Below, piece after piece: positions 42,213-49,637 of a DNA stretch of 64,000 nucleotides; position 1 is the first letter of the stretch, and every line of letters starts with the position of its first letter. The position numbers were made by a program, and so were the translations under genes. Below the pieces are notes generated by a model that saw only the letters and a program-made list of their open reading frames with translations, searched no databases and had not been told where the DNA came from. The stretch lies in NCBI GenBank assembly GCA_900547415.1, contig URGS01000001.1, forward strand, positions 62,001 to 126,000, written 5' to 3'. This DNA is from an uncultured Phascolarctobacterium sp. (GTDB lineage: Bacteria; Bacillota; Negativicutes; Acidaminococcales; Acidaminococcaceae).

Positions 42213-43085
42213 TTAATAAACAATACCCTCATCGCGACGAGCCAGATAGCGGATAGCACTCAGTGCAGCCTTTTGGCCCTGTCCTGCGGCGCGATTAATC
42301 TGCCAAGGCTGACCAGTGCAGTCGCCGCCAGCAAATACGCCTTCAATATTGGTCTGAGCCTGGTCATCAACATAAATGCTGCGGCCGCGGATTTCCAAAC
42401 CGGGCAGGAAGCTATTCAGAGGATCGCTTGCACGGAATACAAAGGCACCCTGAACATTATAGAAATCATTGTCAGCACGCAGACCAGTAACCTTGTCAGT
42501 ACCGGTAATTTCAGTAGGTTTATCTAAAACAACGGTAATATTTTTCTTTTTAGGCGGAACATAGCCAGCATATCTGGGGAAGAAGAATACATGCTCACAT
42601 TGCTCTGCCAAATATTCAATTTCATACATAGCATCAGGTACAGTAGCAATAGCAGCAACTCTTTTACCCTTGAATTTAGGACCGTCAACAATGGAGCAAT
42701 AGCTTACGCCACGTCCCAAAAACTCCTTCTCACCAGGAATAAGATTGGAACGTGAAATACCAGTAGCCAATACAACTGCATCAGCAGTGTAATCACCATG
42801 AGGAGTACCCAACTCAAAGCCTTCACCAACCTCACGCAGGCTGATAATCTTTGCTTCAACTACATCTACATCAGTGCTGCGTAAATGCTTAACAAAGATG
42901 TCCATTAAATCACTACCGGAAATATCGGGAATACCAAGATAATCTGTAATTTTGGCCACACTGCGTAAACGAGGGCTAAAGCCGTGGGCCTCAAAAAGAA
43001 TAACCTTACGGCCTTTACTAGCTGCTGTTACAGCTGCAGAAACACCTGCCGGGCCGCCACCAATAACGGCAATATCGTATTGCAT
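42213..43085 (-). CDS. Thioredoxin-reductase-like flavoprotein lacking the CxxC pair
   Basis: A 290-residue FAD/NAD(P)-binding protein of the TrxB fold: GGGPAGVSAAVTAASKG (FAD), VVLATGISR, and a C-terminal GVFAGGDCTGQPWQI (FAD flavin contact). Where thioredoxin reductases have CATC, this protein has YCSIVDG, so only one Cys is left and the classical disulfide relay is absent. It may be a ferredoxin/NADPH-type or diselenide-independent reductase; the partner is unknown. Monocistronic, just left of the tRNA cluster. Confidence 0.82.
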   Translation of the reverse strand: MQYDIAVIGGGPAGVSAAVTAASKGRKVILFEAHGFSPRLRSVAKITDYLGIPDISGSDLMDIFVKHLRSTDVDVVEAKIISLREVGEGFELGTPHGDYTADAVVLATGISRSNLIPGEKEFLGRGVSYCSIVDGPKFKGKRVAAIATVPDAMYEIEYLAEQCEHVFFFPRYAGYVPPKKKNITVVLDKPTEITGTDKVTGLRADNDFYNVQGAFVFRASDPLNSFLPGLEIRGRSIYVDDQAQTNIEGVFAGGDCTGQPWQINRAAGQGQKAALSAIRYLARRDEGIVY

Positions 43086-43209
43086 AATCTAAGTCCTCCG
43101 TAAATTTAAGATTTTTTACACCTTACCATTTTTATTTTATGCTTTTCTCTCCTCTTAGTCAAATAAAATCAAAAATAGGAGAAAATTTAAAATTTTTTTC
43201 AAAAAACTC

Positions 43210-43241
43210 TTGCAATTTTTTCAGATATCGTGTATTATAAT
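43210..43241 (+). promoter_or_regulatory. Promoter of the tRNA operon
   Basis: TTGCAA (43210-43215), a 17-bp spacer and TATTAT (43233-43238) lie about 18 bp before the first tRNA; an overlapping TATAAT at 43236 is an alternative -10. Confidence 0.6.
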
Positions 43242-43255
43242 CAAGTAGTTTGAAC

Positions 43256-43331
43256 GGCCCATTAGCTCAGTTGGTAGAGCACCTGACTCTTAATCAGGGT
43301 GTCGTAGGTTCGAGGCCTACATGGGTCACCA
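43256..43331 (+). tRNA. tRNA-Lys (CTT)
   Basis: Acceptor arms GGCCCAT and ATGGGTC pair with one G-U, D arm GCTCAGTTGGTAGAGC, anticodon CTT in GACTCTTAATC, T arm GGTTCGAGGCC, encoded CCA. Confidence 0.97.
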
Positions 43332-43335
43332 ATCT

Positions 43336-43410
43336 GGCCGGTTGGTCAAGCGGTTAAGACACCGCCCTTTCACGGCGGTATCAGGGGTTCGATTCCCCTA
43401 CCGGTCACCA
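43336..43410 (+). tRNA. tRNA-Glu (TTC)
   Basis: Acceptor GGCCGGT/ACCGGTC, anticodon TTC in CCCTTTCACGG, T arm GGGTTCGATTCCCC, encoded CCA; four bases after tRNA-Lys. Confidence 0.97.
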
Positions 43411-43415
43411 TTTTC

Positions 43416-43491
43416 GGGCGCTTAGCTCAGCTGGGAGAGCGTCTGCCTTACAAGCAGAATGTCAGCGGTTCGATCCCGTTAGCGCCCACCA
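43416..43491 (+). tRNA. tRNA-Val (TAC)
   Basis: Acceptor GGGCGCT/AGCGCCC, anticodon TAC in GCCTTACAAGC, T arm CGGTTCGATCCCG, encoded CCA. Last of the three clustered tRNAs. Confidence 0.97.
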
Positions 43492-43500
43492 TGTAAAATC

Positions 43501-43531
43501 AGCACTTCGAGTAATCGGAGTGCTTTTTTAT
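43501..43531 (+). terminator. Terminator of the tRNA operon
   Basis: AGCACTTCGA (43501-43510) pairs with TCGGAGTGCT (43515-43524), followed by TTTTTTATTTTT. Confidence 0.92.
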
Positions 43532-43854
43532 TTTTCTAAATCTGCGTTGAAATTTTTCTAAAAATATTTATGAAATCCTGATTGGAAATTTACAGCCAGG
43601 AGCAGGCCTGTTTATGCTGTTGGTGCAGAATTATAGAATAATTTTTCTGTTTCGGAATTAAGCATTTATTAATGGTATGATATACGAAGTATTTGTAATG
43701 AAGTGCTGTATTCAGTCTAGATGGAAGTGACTGCATTCTAGGTACTGTTGTAATGAAGGAAAAGGGAGAAGCCTATGAGCATAGGTGTTGAAAGGCTTTA
43801 TACATAATGCTGCATATTTAAAACATAATATGCAGAGACTCGTATAAAAAGGAA
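43532..43854. other. Intergenic stretch without a recognisable gene
   Basis: About 320 bp. A TATGAT -10-like site is near 43675, followed by a short partly palindromic stretch (TATTCAGTC...GACTGCATTC, 43710-43739) and a hairpin CTGCATATT/AATATGCAG (43810-43835) without T run. No coding frame, tRNA or known riboswitch is seen. Confidence 0.3.
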
Positions 43855-43898
43855 AAAGCTTTGTCATGATTTTTGCGAATCGTTGACAAAGCTTTTAT
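43855..43898 (-). terminator. Terminator of the HD-GYP gene
   Basis: AAAGCTTTGTCA (43855-43866) pairs with TGACAAAGCTTT (43884-43895). The hairpin directly follows the stop codon on the minus strand. Confidence 0.85.
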
Positions 43899-44494
43899 TA
43901 TTTTGGAAGGATTGCTTCTATGAAGGCTTTTACTATGGCAGGGTCGAAGGCCTGACCTGCCTTGTCCTGCAGCTCTACAATAGCATCCTCATGAGACTTT
44001 TGATAATGCTGGGTGCAGGGATTGAGATTGCGGTCATAATAGTTGGCTACAGCAATAATCCTCGCACCTATGGGGATGTTTTGTCCCTTCAGTCGCTTGG
44101 GGTATCCTGTTCCGTCCCAGTTTTCGTGATGACAGCGGATAATGTCAGTTACATAGTCCAGCTCAGGAATATTTTCCAGCATACTGGCACCTGCAATGCA
44201 GTGGCGTTTATAAAGGGAGAATTCGCGGGTAGATAAAAATGGGATTTTTGCCAAAATAATGTTGGGTACAGCCAGCTGACCTATATCATGAAGGAGAGCT
44301 GCTGTTTTTATTTTGGAAACCTCTCCGGGAGGCAGTCCTATTTTTGCGGCTACGCTTGCTGCATAATTGGCAACCTGCTTGCTGTGCAGATAAACATCTC
44401 TATTTTTAATTTCAAGCATTCGTAAATAGAAGTCACAGATTTCCTTGGTTCTATAGGCATCAGAAAAATCCAGACATTGTGGAATAGCAATCAT
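43898..44494 (-). CDS. HD-GYP domain phosphodiesterase
   Basis: A 198-residue protein that is almost only an HD-GYP domain. HSKQVANYAA (first His), LLHDIGQLAVP (HD), HHENWDGTGYPKRLKG (HHE and GYP) and KSHEDAI are present. The family hydrolyses cyclic di-GMP or related cyclic dinucleotides. No sensory domain is attached, so input must come from elsewhere. The ribosome-binding site is weak (GGATGA). Confidence 0.87.
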   Translation of the reverse strand: MIAIPQCLDFSDAYRTKEICDFYLRMLEIKNRDVYLHSKQVANYAASVAAKIGLPPGEVSKIKTAALLHDIGQLAVPNIILAKIPFLSTREFSLYKRHCIAGASMLENIPELDYVTDIIRCHHENWDGTGYPKRLKGQNIPIGARIIAVANYYDRNLNPCTQHYQKSHEDAIVELQDKAGQAFDPAIVKAFIEAILPK

Positions 44495-44571
44495 GTTTTA
44501 TTCATCCGTTCATATTAAGAGTAAGAATAGTATATCACTTTCTTGGGAAATATTAAAGTGTATGAGGATAC

Positions 44572-44600
44572 TTGCCAAAAAAAATTACTAAGCGTATAAT
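44572..44600 (+). promoter_or_regulatory. Promoter of the candidate structured RNA
   Basis: TTGCCA (44572-44577), a 17-bp spacer and TATAAT (44595-44600) predict a start at about 44607, exactly where the closing helix of the RNA begins. Confidence 0.7.
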
Positions 44601-44606
44601 GATAGG

Positions 44607-44865
44607 GCAGCTCAGGTCTGTGGTTGAAAGTCGATGCCAGTTGCAGGCCAAACGATCCACGTAAGTAGCTTAAATTAGCTATGAGCACGGTGCAGCTTAG
44701 AAGTAAGTCCTGCCGCAGCGGATGAGAGTATGAATAATATTCCAGCGTATAATTAATGATGAAGGCGAGAGGAGTAGTAGTGGGGAGCGAGAATGCTTAG
44801 GAGCGAACCTTCCAGCAGGCGAGTGTGGGGGCGAAAACCAGGTCAGCTGAGCTGCATTTATTTTT
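44607..44865 (+). ncRNA. Candidate structured non-coding RNA, about 255 nt
   Basis: A G/A-rich stretch without an open frame whose ends pair perfectly: GCAGCTCAG (44607-44615) with CTGAGCTGC (44847-44855), followed by a T-rich tail. Nested inside are TGGTT (44621)/AACCA (44836), CCTGC (44709)/GCAGG (44815) and GAAGG (44761)/CCTTC (44808), plus local hairpins. The nested order is what a real fold gives. It does not show the conserved cores of RNase P, tmRNA, SRP, T-box or cobalamin, lysine or SAM riboswitches. Size and phylum would fit the raiA-motif RNA, and hpf/raiA lies 4 kb away, but I cannot confirm this. Confidence 0.6.
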
Positions 44866-44899
44866 ATACCAAAATTCTGCTTTTTTATGAATTTTCCTC

Positions 44900-44928
44900 T
44901 TTACCAATTCGGAATTTAGGTATATAAT
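44900..44928 (+). promoter_or_regulatory. Promoter of the amino acid ABC transporter operon
   Basis: TTTACC (44900-44905), a 17-bp spacer and TATAAT (44923-44928), about 50 bp before the first binding-protein gene. Confidence 0.7.
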
Positions 44929-44980
44929 ATGTTTAACTTTTAATTATGCATTAGCAATACATTTGGAGGGAGATTGTATT

Positions 44981-45757
44981 ATGAAGAAACTTGTAATTTT
45001 GATGATGTCCGTAATTGCGGCAGTAGCAATGCTGACTGCTGGCTGCGGCGGCAGTGATAAGGCTGATAAAAATGCTGAGAAGGTATTGCGTGTAGGTACT
45101 GAACCGACCTTTGCACCCTTTGAATTCCAAGAAGAAGGCAGCAAAGAATACACTGGCTTCGATATGGACCTGGCTCGTGCTATTGGCAAACAAATGGGCT
45201 ATAAGGTAGAAATCCAAAATATGGGCTTTGATGCTCTGATTCCTGCTCTGAATGCAGGCAACATTGATATGGTAGCTGCTGGCATGAGCATTACCGAAGA
45301 ACGTCAAAAGGCTGTCACCTTCTCTGATCCTTACTATACTTCTGGTCTGATTGTTATGGTAAACAAGGATAATACCGAAGTTAAGAGCATTAAAGATCTG
45401 GAAGGCAAACGCATTGCTGTACAAATTGGTACCACTGGTGAAAACAAAGCAAGAACCGTAAAGGATGCAAAAGTAACTGCTTATAACACCAACACTGAAG
45501 CTGCTCTGGAACTGCAAAACAAAGGTGTAGATGCAGTTATCAACGATAGCCCTGTTGTTGGCTACTATCTGGCTCAAGGCGGTAACAAAACTGCTATGAC
45601 CGTTGGCGAAGTTATGGAAGCTGAACAATATGGCCTGGCTGTTAAAAAAGGCAACGACAAACTGGCTGGCGAAATTAACAAGGCTTTGGCTGAGCTGAAA
45701 AAGAACGGCGAATATGACAAGATTTACAAAACCTGGTTTGGTGAAGTAAAGAAATAA
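44981..45757 (+). CDS. Amino acid ABC transporter substrate-binding lipoprotein, copy 1
   Basis: A 258-residue SBP family 3 protein with a lipoprotein signal (LTAGCGG lipobox, Cys near residue 23). VGTEPTFAPFEF, GFDMDLARAIG and FDALIPALNAGNIDMVAAG form the ligand-binding lobes. It should bind a polar amino acid such as glutamine or arginine; the ligand is not predictable. ATG 44981 follows GGAGGGAGA. First gene of a four-gene uptake operon; a hairpin follows it. Confidence 0.9.
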   Translation: MKKLVILMMSVIAAVAMLTAGCGGSDKADKNAEKVLRVGTEPTFAPFEFQEEGSKEYTGFDMDLARAIGKQMGYKVEIQNMGFDALIPALNAGNIDMVAAGMSITEERQKAVTFSDPYYTSGLIVMVNKDNTEVKSIKDLEGKRIAVQIGTTGENKARTVKDAKVTAYNTNTEAALELQNKGVDAVINDSPVVGYYLAQGGNKTAMTVGEVMEAEQYGLAVKKGNDKLAGEINKALAELKKNGEYDKIYKTWFGEVKK

Positions 45758-45773
45758 TCATTGTCTTTCTTAG

Positions 45774-45809
45774 CGGAGCACTTATGGTTTAACTTTAGTG
45801 CTCCGTTTA
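45774..45809 (+). terminator. Hairpin between the two binding-protein genes
   Basis: CGGAGCACT (45774-45782) pairs with AGTGCTCCG (45797-45805), followed by TTTAT. Probably a partial terminator that lets copy 1 be made in excess. Confidence 0.7.
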
Positions 45810-45868
45810 TAATTATAAAATAAAGAAAAATATTGAAAACAAAGAGGACAAATGAGGGGGAATTACAA

Positions 45869-46639
45869 ATGAAAAAAGCATTAGTAGGATTTTTGATGGG
45901 TGCGTTGGCATGTTCTATGCTGGCAGCTGGCTGCGGCGGCAGCGATGCTGATAAAAAAGAGGCAAAGGTTTTGCGTGTAGCAACTAATCCGACCTTTGCA
46001 CCCTTTGAATTCCAAAATGAAGGCAGTAAGGAATTTGATGGCTTTGATATGGATCTGATTCGTGCTGTCGGTAAACAAGCAGGCTACAAGGTAGAGATTC
46101 AAAATATGGGCTTTGATGCTCTTATTCCTGCACTCAACGCCAATAATATTGATGTTGCTGTTTCCGGTATGAGCATTACTGAGGAACGTAAGAAATCTGT
46201 CACCTTCTCTGAGCCGTACTATACTTCCGGTCTGGTAATCATGGTTGACAAAAACAACAATGATATCAAGAGCCTTAAGGACCTGGAAGGCAAGCGTATT
46301 GCCTGCCAAATCGGTACTACTGGCGAGAAAAAGGCTAGAAGCGTAAAGGACGCTCGAATCACTGCTTTCAATAGTCAGGCCGAGGCTTCTATGGAGCTGA
46401 AAAATGGTGGTGCTGATGCTGTTATCAATGATGCTCCTGTAGTTGAATATTATCTGGCTCAGGGCGGTAACCAACATGCTAAATATGTTGGCGAGAAAAT
46501 GGATGCTGAACAATACGGCATGGCTATGAAAAAAGACAGCAAGCTGGCACCTGAAATCAATGAGGCTATGGCTGAGCTGAAAAAGAATGGTGAATTTGAC
46601 AAGATTTACACTAAATGGTTCGGCGCGCCGAGCAAATAA
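45869..46639 (+). CDS. Amino acid ABC transporter substrate-binding lipoprotein, copy 2
   Basis: A 256-residue paralogue of the preceding protein; by eye about two thirds of positions agree (EIQNMGFDALIPALNA is shared). Lipobox LAAGCGG. Differences such as AVSGMS for AVAAGMS and LNPTFAP-type changes near the binding cleft may alter ligand choice. ATG 45869 lies after GAGGGGGA. The two genes look like a tandem duplication serving one permease. Confidence 0.9.
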   Translation: MKKALVGFLMGALACSMLAAGCGGSDADKKEAKVLRVATNPTFAPFEFQNEGSKEFDGFDMDLIRAVGKQAGYKVEIQNMGFDALIPALNANNIDVAVSGMSITEERKKSVTFSEPYYTSGLVIMVDKNNNDIKSLKDLEGKRIACQIGTTGEKKARSVKDARITAFNSQAEASMELKNGGADAVINDAPVVEYYLAQGGNQHAKYVGEKMDAEQYGMAMKKDSKLAPEINEAMAELKKNGEFDKIYTKWFGAPSK

Positions 46640-46881
46640 TGCTGCGAACCATTTCAATAGGTTGGTTATTAATGGAGGGATTTTTACAATCCCTCCCCAT
46701 CCCTATGACAGGGGAGACTAGTTTAGTCAGTGATGAGCTGATTCAGAAAAGTGTCCCCTGTTTTAGGGATTTTGGCGTTGCAGGGCTTTTGTAGCATCGC
46801 TCTAATGCTGTTGCGTTGTTGGCCATTGGCCTCCTAAATAATAAATGCAGCTTATGCTGCGCATAAGAAGGGATGGGTTTC
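46640..46881 (+). promoter_or_regulatory. Structured spacer between binding-protein and permease genes
   Basis: About 240 nt with stacked hairpins: GGAGGGATT/AATCCCTCC (46676-46698), then ACAGGGGA (46708-46715) with TCCCCTGT (46755-46762) closing a branched element that contains GACTAGTTTAGTC, followed by TTTTA. No ORF. Likely attenuator or mRNA-processing element that lowers permease relative to binding-protein expression. Confidence 0.5.
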
Positions 46882-47538
46882 ATGAACTTAAACACAGAAT
46901 TAATGGCTGATTCCTTGCCGTTACTTTTGGCTGGTGCAGCAATTACTGTACAAATTACTGCCATCAGTGTGGCAATGGGTCTTGTAATAGGCTGTATGAT
47001 TGGTATTGCACGTTTATGCAAGGTAAAACCTTTGCGTTATCTTGCTAATATTTATGTTGATTTTATCCGTGGTACTCCGCTGCTGATTCAAATCTTCCTT
47101 GTGTACTTTGCGCTGCCTGCAATGACTGGCAATCGTGTTGATCCTTTCCTTGCTGCTGTTACTGCTTGCTCCATTAACAGTGGTGCGTATATTGCCGAAA
47201 TTTTCCGCGGTGGTATCCAGTCCATTGATAAGGGCCAAATGGAAGCTGGCCGTAGTCTGGGCATGACCTGGTGGCAAACAATGCATTACATCATTTTGCC
47301 CCAAGCCTTCAAACGCATTATTCCTCCTTTGGGCAATGAATTTATCGCAATGCTGAAGGATTCTTCCCTGGTATCTGTTATCGGCTTTGAGGAATTGACT
47401 CGTCGTGGTCAGCTGGTAATTGCACGTACTTATGCATCTCTGGAAATCTGGATGGTTGTTGCTTTCATTTATCTGATTATGACTTTTGCCGTTGCAAGAT
47501 TTACCGGACTGCTGGAGAAGAGGTTTGATACAAAATGA
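46882..47538 (+). CDS. Amino acid ABC transporter permease
   Basis: A 218-residue HisM/GlnP-type inner-membrane subunit with about five transmembrane helices. LLLAGAAITVQITAIS is the usual N-terminal HisMQ segment, and EAGRSLGMTWWQTM with LPQAFKRIIPPLGNEFI forms the EAA loop that contacts the ATPase. The start is taken at 46882 because GGGATGGG upstream serves as ribosome-binding site; an ATG at 46873 lies inside it. Overlaps the ATPase gene by four bases. Confidence 0.92.
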   Translation: MNLNTELMADSLPLLLAGAAITVQITAISVAMGLVIGCMIGIARLCKVKPLRYLANIYVDFIRGTPLLIQIFLVYFALPAMTGNRVDPFLAAVTACSINSGAYIAEIFRGGIQSIDKGQMEAGRSLGMTWWQTMHYIILPQAFKRIIPPLGNEFIAMLKDSSLVSVIGFEELTRRGQLVIARTYASLEIWMVVAFIYLIMTFAVARFTGLLEKRFDTK

Positions 47539-48266
47539 CAAAAGAATTGATTAAAATTACTAATTTGGAAAAAAGCTTTGGCGATATCCATGTCCTCAAG
47601 GGCGTTAACCTTACTATTAAGGAAAAAGAAGTAGTCGTTATTATCGGCCCTTCCGGCAGTGGTAAAAGTACCCTGCTGCGCTGCATCAACTTTTTGGAGG
47701 AGCCTACTGGCGGCAGTATCATATTCGACGGTATGCCCTTAAATGGCGAGGCTAATATTAACGAGGTGCGTAAAGAGGTTGGTATGGTATTTCAACGCTT
47801 TAATCTGTTCCCCCATATGACTGTTATGGAAAATCTGGTGCTTGCTCCTATGAAGGTGCGCGGTGTTGCCCGCAAAGACGCTGAAGAAACTGCTATGATG
47901 TATCTGAAAAAGGTTGGTCTTGTTGATAAGGCTAAGTCCTATCCTGATCAGTTGTCCGGCGGTCAGCAGCAGCGTGTAGCTATTGCCCGTGCCCTGTGCA
48001 TGAAGCCCAAGGCCCTGCTTTTTGATGAGCCTACCTCTGCATTGGACCCTGAAATGGTTAATGAAGTACTTGATGTTATGAAGAGCCTGGCTGAAGAAGG
48101 CATGACCATGGCTGTTGTTACCCACGAAATGGGCTTTGCCCGCGAGGTTGGCGACAGAGTATGCTTTGTTGACGGCGGTATTATTCTTGAGGAGGGTGCT
48201 CCCGAAGAAATCTTCAGTAATCCTAAGGAAGAACGTACCAAGAACTTCCTTTCCAAGGTTCTGTAA
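47535..48266 (+). CDS. Amino acid ABC transporter ATP-binding protein
   Basis: A 243-residue GlnQ-type ATPase. Walker A GPSGSGKSTLL, Q loop VFQRFNLFPHM, signature LSGGQQQRVAIARAL, Walker B LLFDEPTSALDPE and the switch His in VVTHEMGFA are all intact. ATGA overlap with the permease gene. It energises uptake through the two binding proteins upstream. Confidence 0.95.
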   Translation: MTKELIKITNLEKSFGDIHVLKGVNLTIKEKEVVVIIGPSGSGKSTLLRCINFLEEPTGGSIIFDGMPLNGEANINEVRKEVGMVFQRFNLFPHMTVMENLVLAPMKVRGVARKDAEETAMMYLKKVGLVDKAKSYPDQLSGGQQQRVAIARALCMKPKALLFDEPTSALDPEMVNEVLDVMKSLAEEGMTMAVVTHEMGFAREVGDRVCFVDGGIILEEGAPEEIFSNPKEERTKNFLSKVL

Positions 48267-48291
48267 AATTGATATTTTGGCAAAATATTGG

Positions 48292-48319
48292 AGCTGCTCG
48301 TTGGAGCAGCTTCTTTTTC
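48292..48319 (+). terminator. Terminator of the ABC transporter operon
   Basis: AGCTGCTC (48292-48299) pairs with GAGCAGCT (48304-48311), followed by TCTTTTT. Confidence 0.85.
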
Positions 48320-48354
48320 ATGTATTTGGTTGTTGATGATTATTGGAGAAAATA

Positions 48355-48783
48355 ATGATAAGAAAATTTCAAAGCAATGATATTGATGTCGTTATGCAGA
48401 TATGGTTAGAAGGAAATCTTAAGGCCCATAGCTTTATAGCAGCTAAGTATTGGCTAGATAATTTTGTATTAGTTAAGGAAATGCTCCCACAGGCAGAAAT
48501 ATATGTATTTGAAGATGCTACTGCAAATTGTTTACAAGGATTTATAGGCTTAATGGACAATTACGTTGCGGGAATTTTTGTCGTTGAAGAATTCCGTTCT
48601 TTAGGAGTAGGGAGTGCTCTGCTAGATTTTGCAAAGAATAAGAAGGAATCTTTAATGCTAAAGGTTTATCAGCGAAATATACGGGCCAGGGCATTTTACG
48701 AAAGAGAAGGCTTTGAAACTGTTGATATAGGTATTGATGAAGCAACAGGGGTTTCGGAAATTACTATGTCTTGGCACAGATAA
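48355..48783 (+). CDS. GNAT-family N-acetyltransferase (YiaC-like)
   Basis: A 142-residue GNAT enzyme. VVEEFRSLGVGSALLDFA is the acetyl-CoA motif A, and VYQRNIRARAFYEREGF the C-terminal motif B. Overall it resembles E. coli YiaC, a protein lysine acetyltransferase (HSFIAAKYW near the start), though the substrate here is unknown. ATG 48355 follows GGAG; an in-frame TTG at 48343 is overlapped by that site. Confidence 0.82.
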   Translation: MIRKFQSNDIDVVMQIWLEGNLKAHSFIAAKYWLDNFVLVKEMLPQAEIYVFEDATANCLQGFIGLMDNYVAGIFVVEEFRSLGVGSALLDFAKNKKESLMLKVYQRNIRARAFYEREGFETVDIGIDEATGVSEITMSWHR

Positions 48784-48841
48784 GTAAATGTTCACTGCAA
48801 TTATAATTGTGTCGTATTGGTGAAACAAGCCATTATGTGGT

Positions 48842-48858
48842 AAAAGTGTTACACTTTT
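48842..48858. promoter_or_regulatory. 17-bp perfect palindrome upstream of hpf
   Basis: AAAAGTGT-T-ACACTTTT is a perfect inverted repeat about 120 bp before hpf and 60 bp after the acetyltransferase gene. No T run follows, so it is more likely an operator than a terminator. The stretch to 48976 contains a TATAAA-type -10 near 48890 and no ORF of note. Confidence 0.45.
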
Positions 48859-48976
48859 GGGCGGATTTTAAAATTTTTCAAAGAAAAATATAAAATAGCA
48901 GGAGAAAAATGGCCCTTGGCGAATAGTATAAGCAAAGGAGAAATCCTAAACCTTGATTTACAAGGAGGCATGAATC

Positions 48977-49507
48977 ATGAGTGTAAACGTAAAAGGCAGA
49001 AACATTGATGTAACTCCGGCTCTGAGAGAGTATGTGGAGAAAAAAATCGCGAAAGTTACCAAACAGTTTAAGACCGTTGGCGATATTTCTGCAGTATTGA
49101 AGGTTGAGAAGGGTAACCACATCGTTGAGATTACTGTACCTGCAAGTGGTATCCTGCTGAGAGCGCAAGAGAATACTAAGGATATGTACACTTCCATTGA
49201 TTTGGTAGTAGAGAAGATTGAACGTCAGGTTCATAAATATAAAACTCGTCTGATGAAGAGAAAATACAGCAACTTCGTAGATCCTACTCCGGTTCCTGCA
49301 GTTGAAGCAACTGGCGATGAAGAATTCGAAATTGTTAAAAACAAAAAGTTTGTACTTCGTCCTATGAGCGTAGAAGAAGCAATCATGCAGATGAATCTTC
49401 TGAATCACGATTTCTTCGTATTCTTCGATCCTGATCTGGACAGCACCAACGTTGTGTATCGTCGTAAAGATGGCAAGTATGGTCTTCTGTCCCCCGAATT
49501 AAAATAG
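48977..49507 (+). CDS. hpf: Ribosome hibernation-promoting factor, long form
   Basis: A 176-residue long HPF. The N-terminal S30AE domain (about 1-100) binds the 30S mRNA/tRNA channel, and the C-terminal domain (about 118-176, beginning EFEIVKNKKF) dimerises ribosomes into inactive 100S particles. ATG follows AAGGAGG. The order hpf-secA-prfB is the same as in Bacillus (yvyD-secA-prfB). Confidence 0.95.
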   Translation: MSVNVKGRNIDVTPALREYVEKKIAKVTKQFKTVGDISAVLKVEKGNHIVEITVPASGILLRAQENTKDMYTSIDLVVEKIERQVHKYKTRLMKRKYSNFVDPTPVPAVEATGDEEFEIVKNKKFVLRPMSVEEAIMQMNLLNHDFFVFFDPDLDSTNVVYRRKDGKYGLLSPELK

Positions 49508-49531
49508 TTATTTAACCTAAACTTCACAAAA

Positions 49532-49560
49532 AAAGCACAGGATTTATTCCTGTGCTTTTT
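49532..49560 (+). terminator. Terminator of hpf
   Basis: AAAGCACAGGA-loop-TCCTGTGCTTTTT; a canonical intrinsic terminator shortly after the stop codon. Confidence 0.92.
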
Positions 49561-49637
49561 GCTTTTTAAGATAGATTCTGATATAATTTATGCTAGGTGT
49601 ATTGTTTTTTCTTACGCCACAAAATTAAGGAGTGATC

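Noticed and set aside
43256..43491. tRNA-linked integration site
   Set aside because: No direct repeat of any of the three tRNA 3' ends was seen downstream and there is no integrase; flanking genes look ordinary.
44607..44865. Amino acid riboswitch controlling the ABC transporter
   Set aside because: It has its own promoter and closing helix, a separate promoter follows at 44900-44928, and lysine or glycine riboswitch cores are not seen.
46720..46765. Possible hammerhead ribozyme core (TGATGAG...GAAAA)
   Set aside because: The invariant C of CUGAUGA is G here and the expected stem II does not form with GAA in place; resemblance is by chance.
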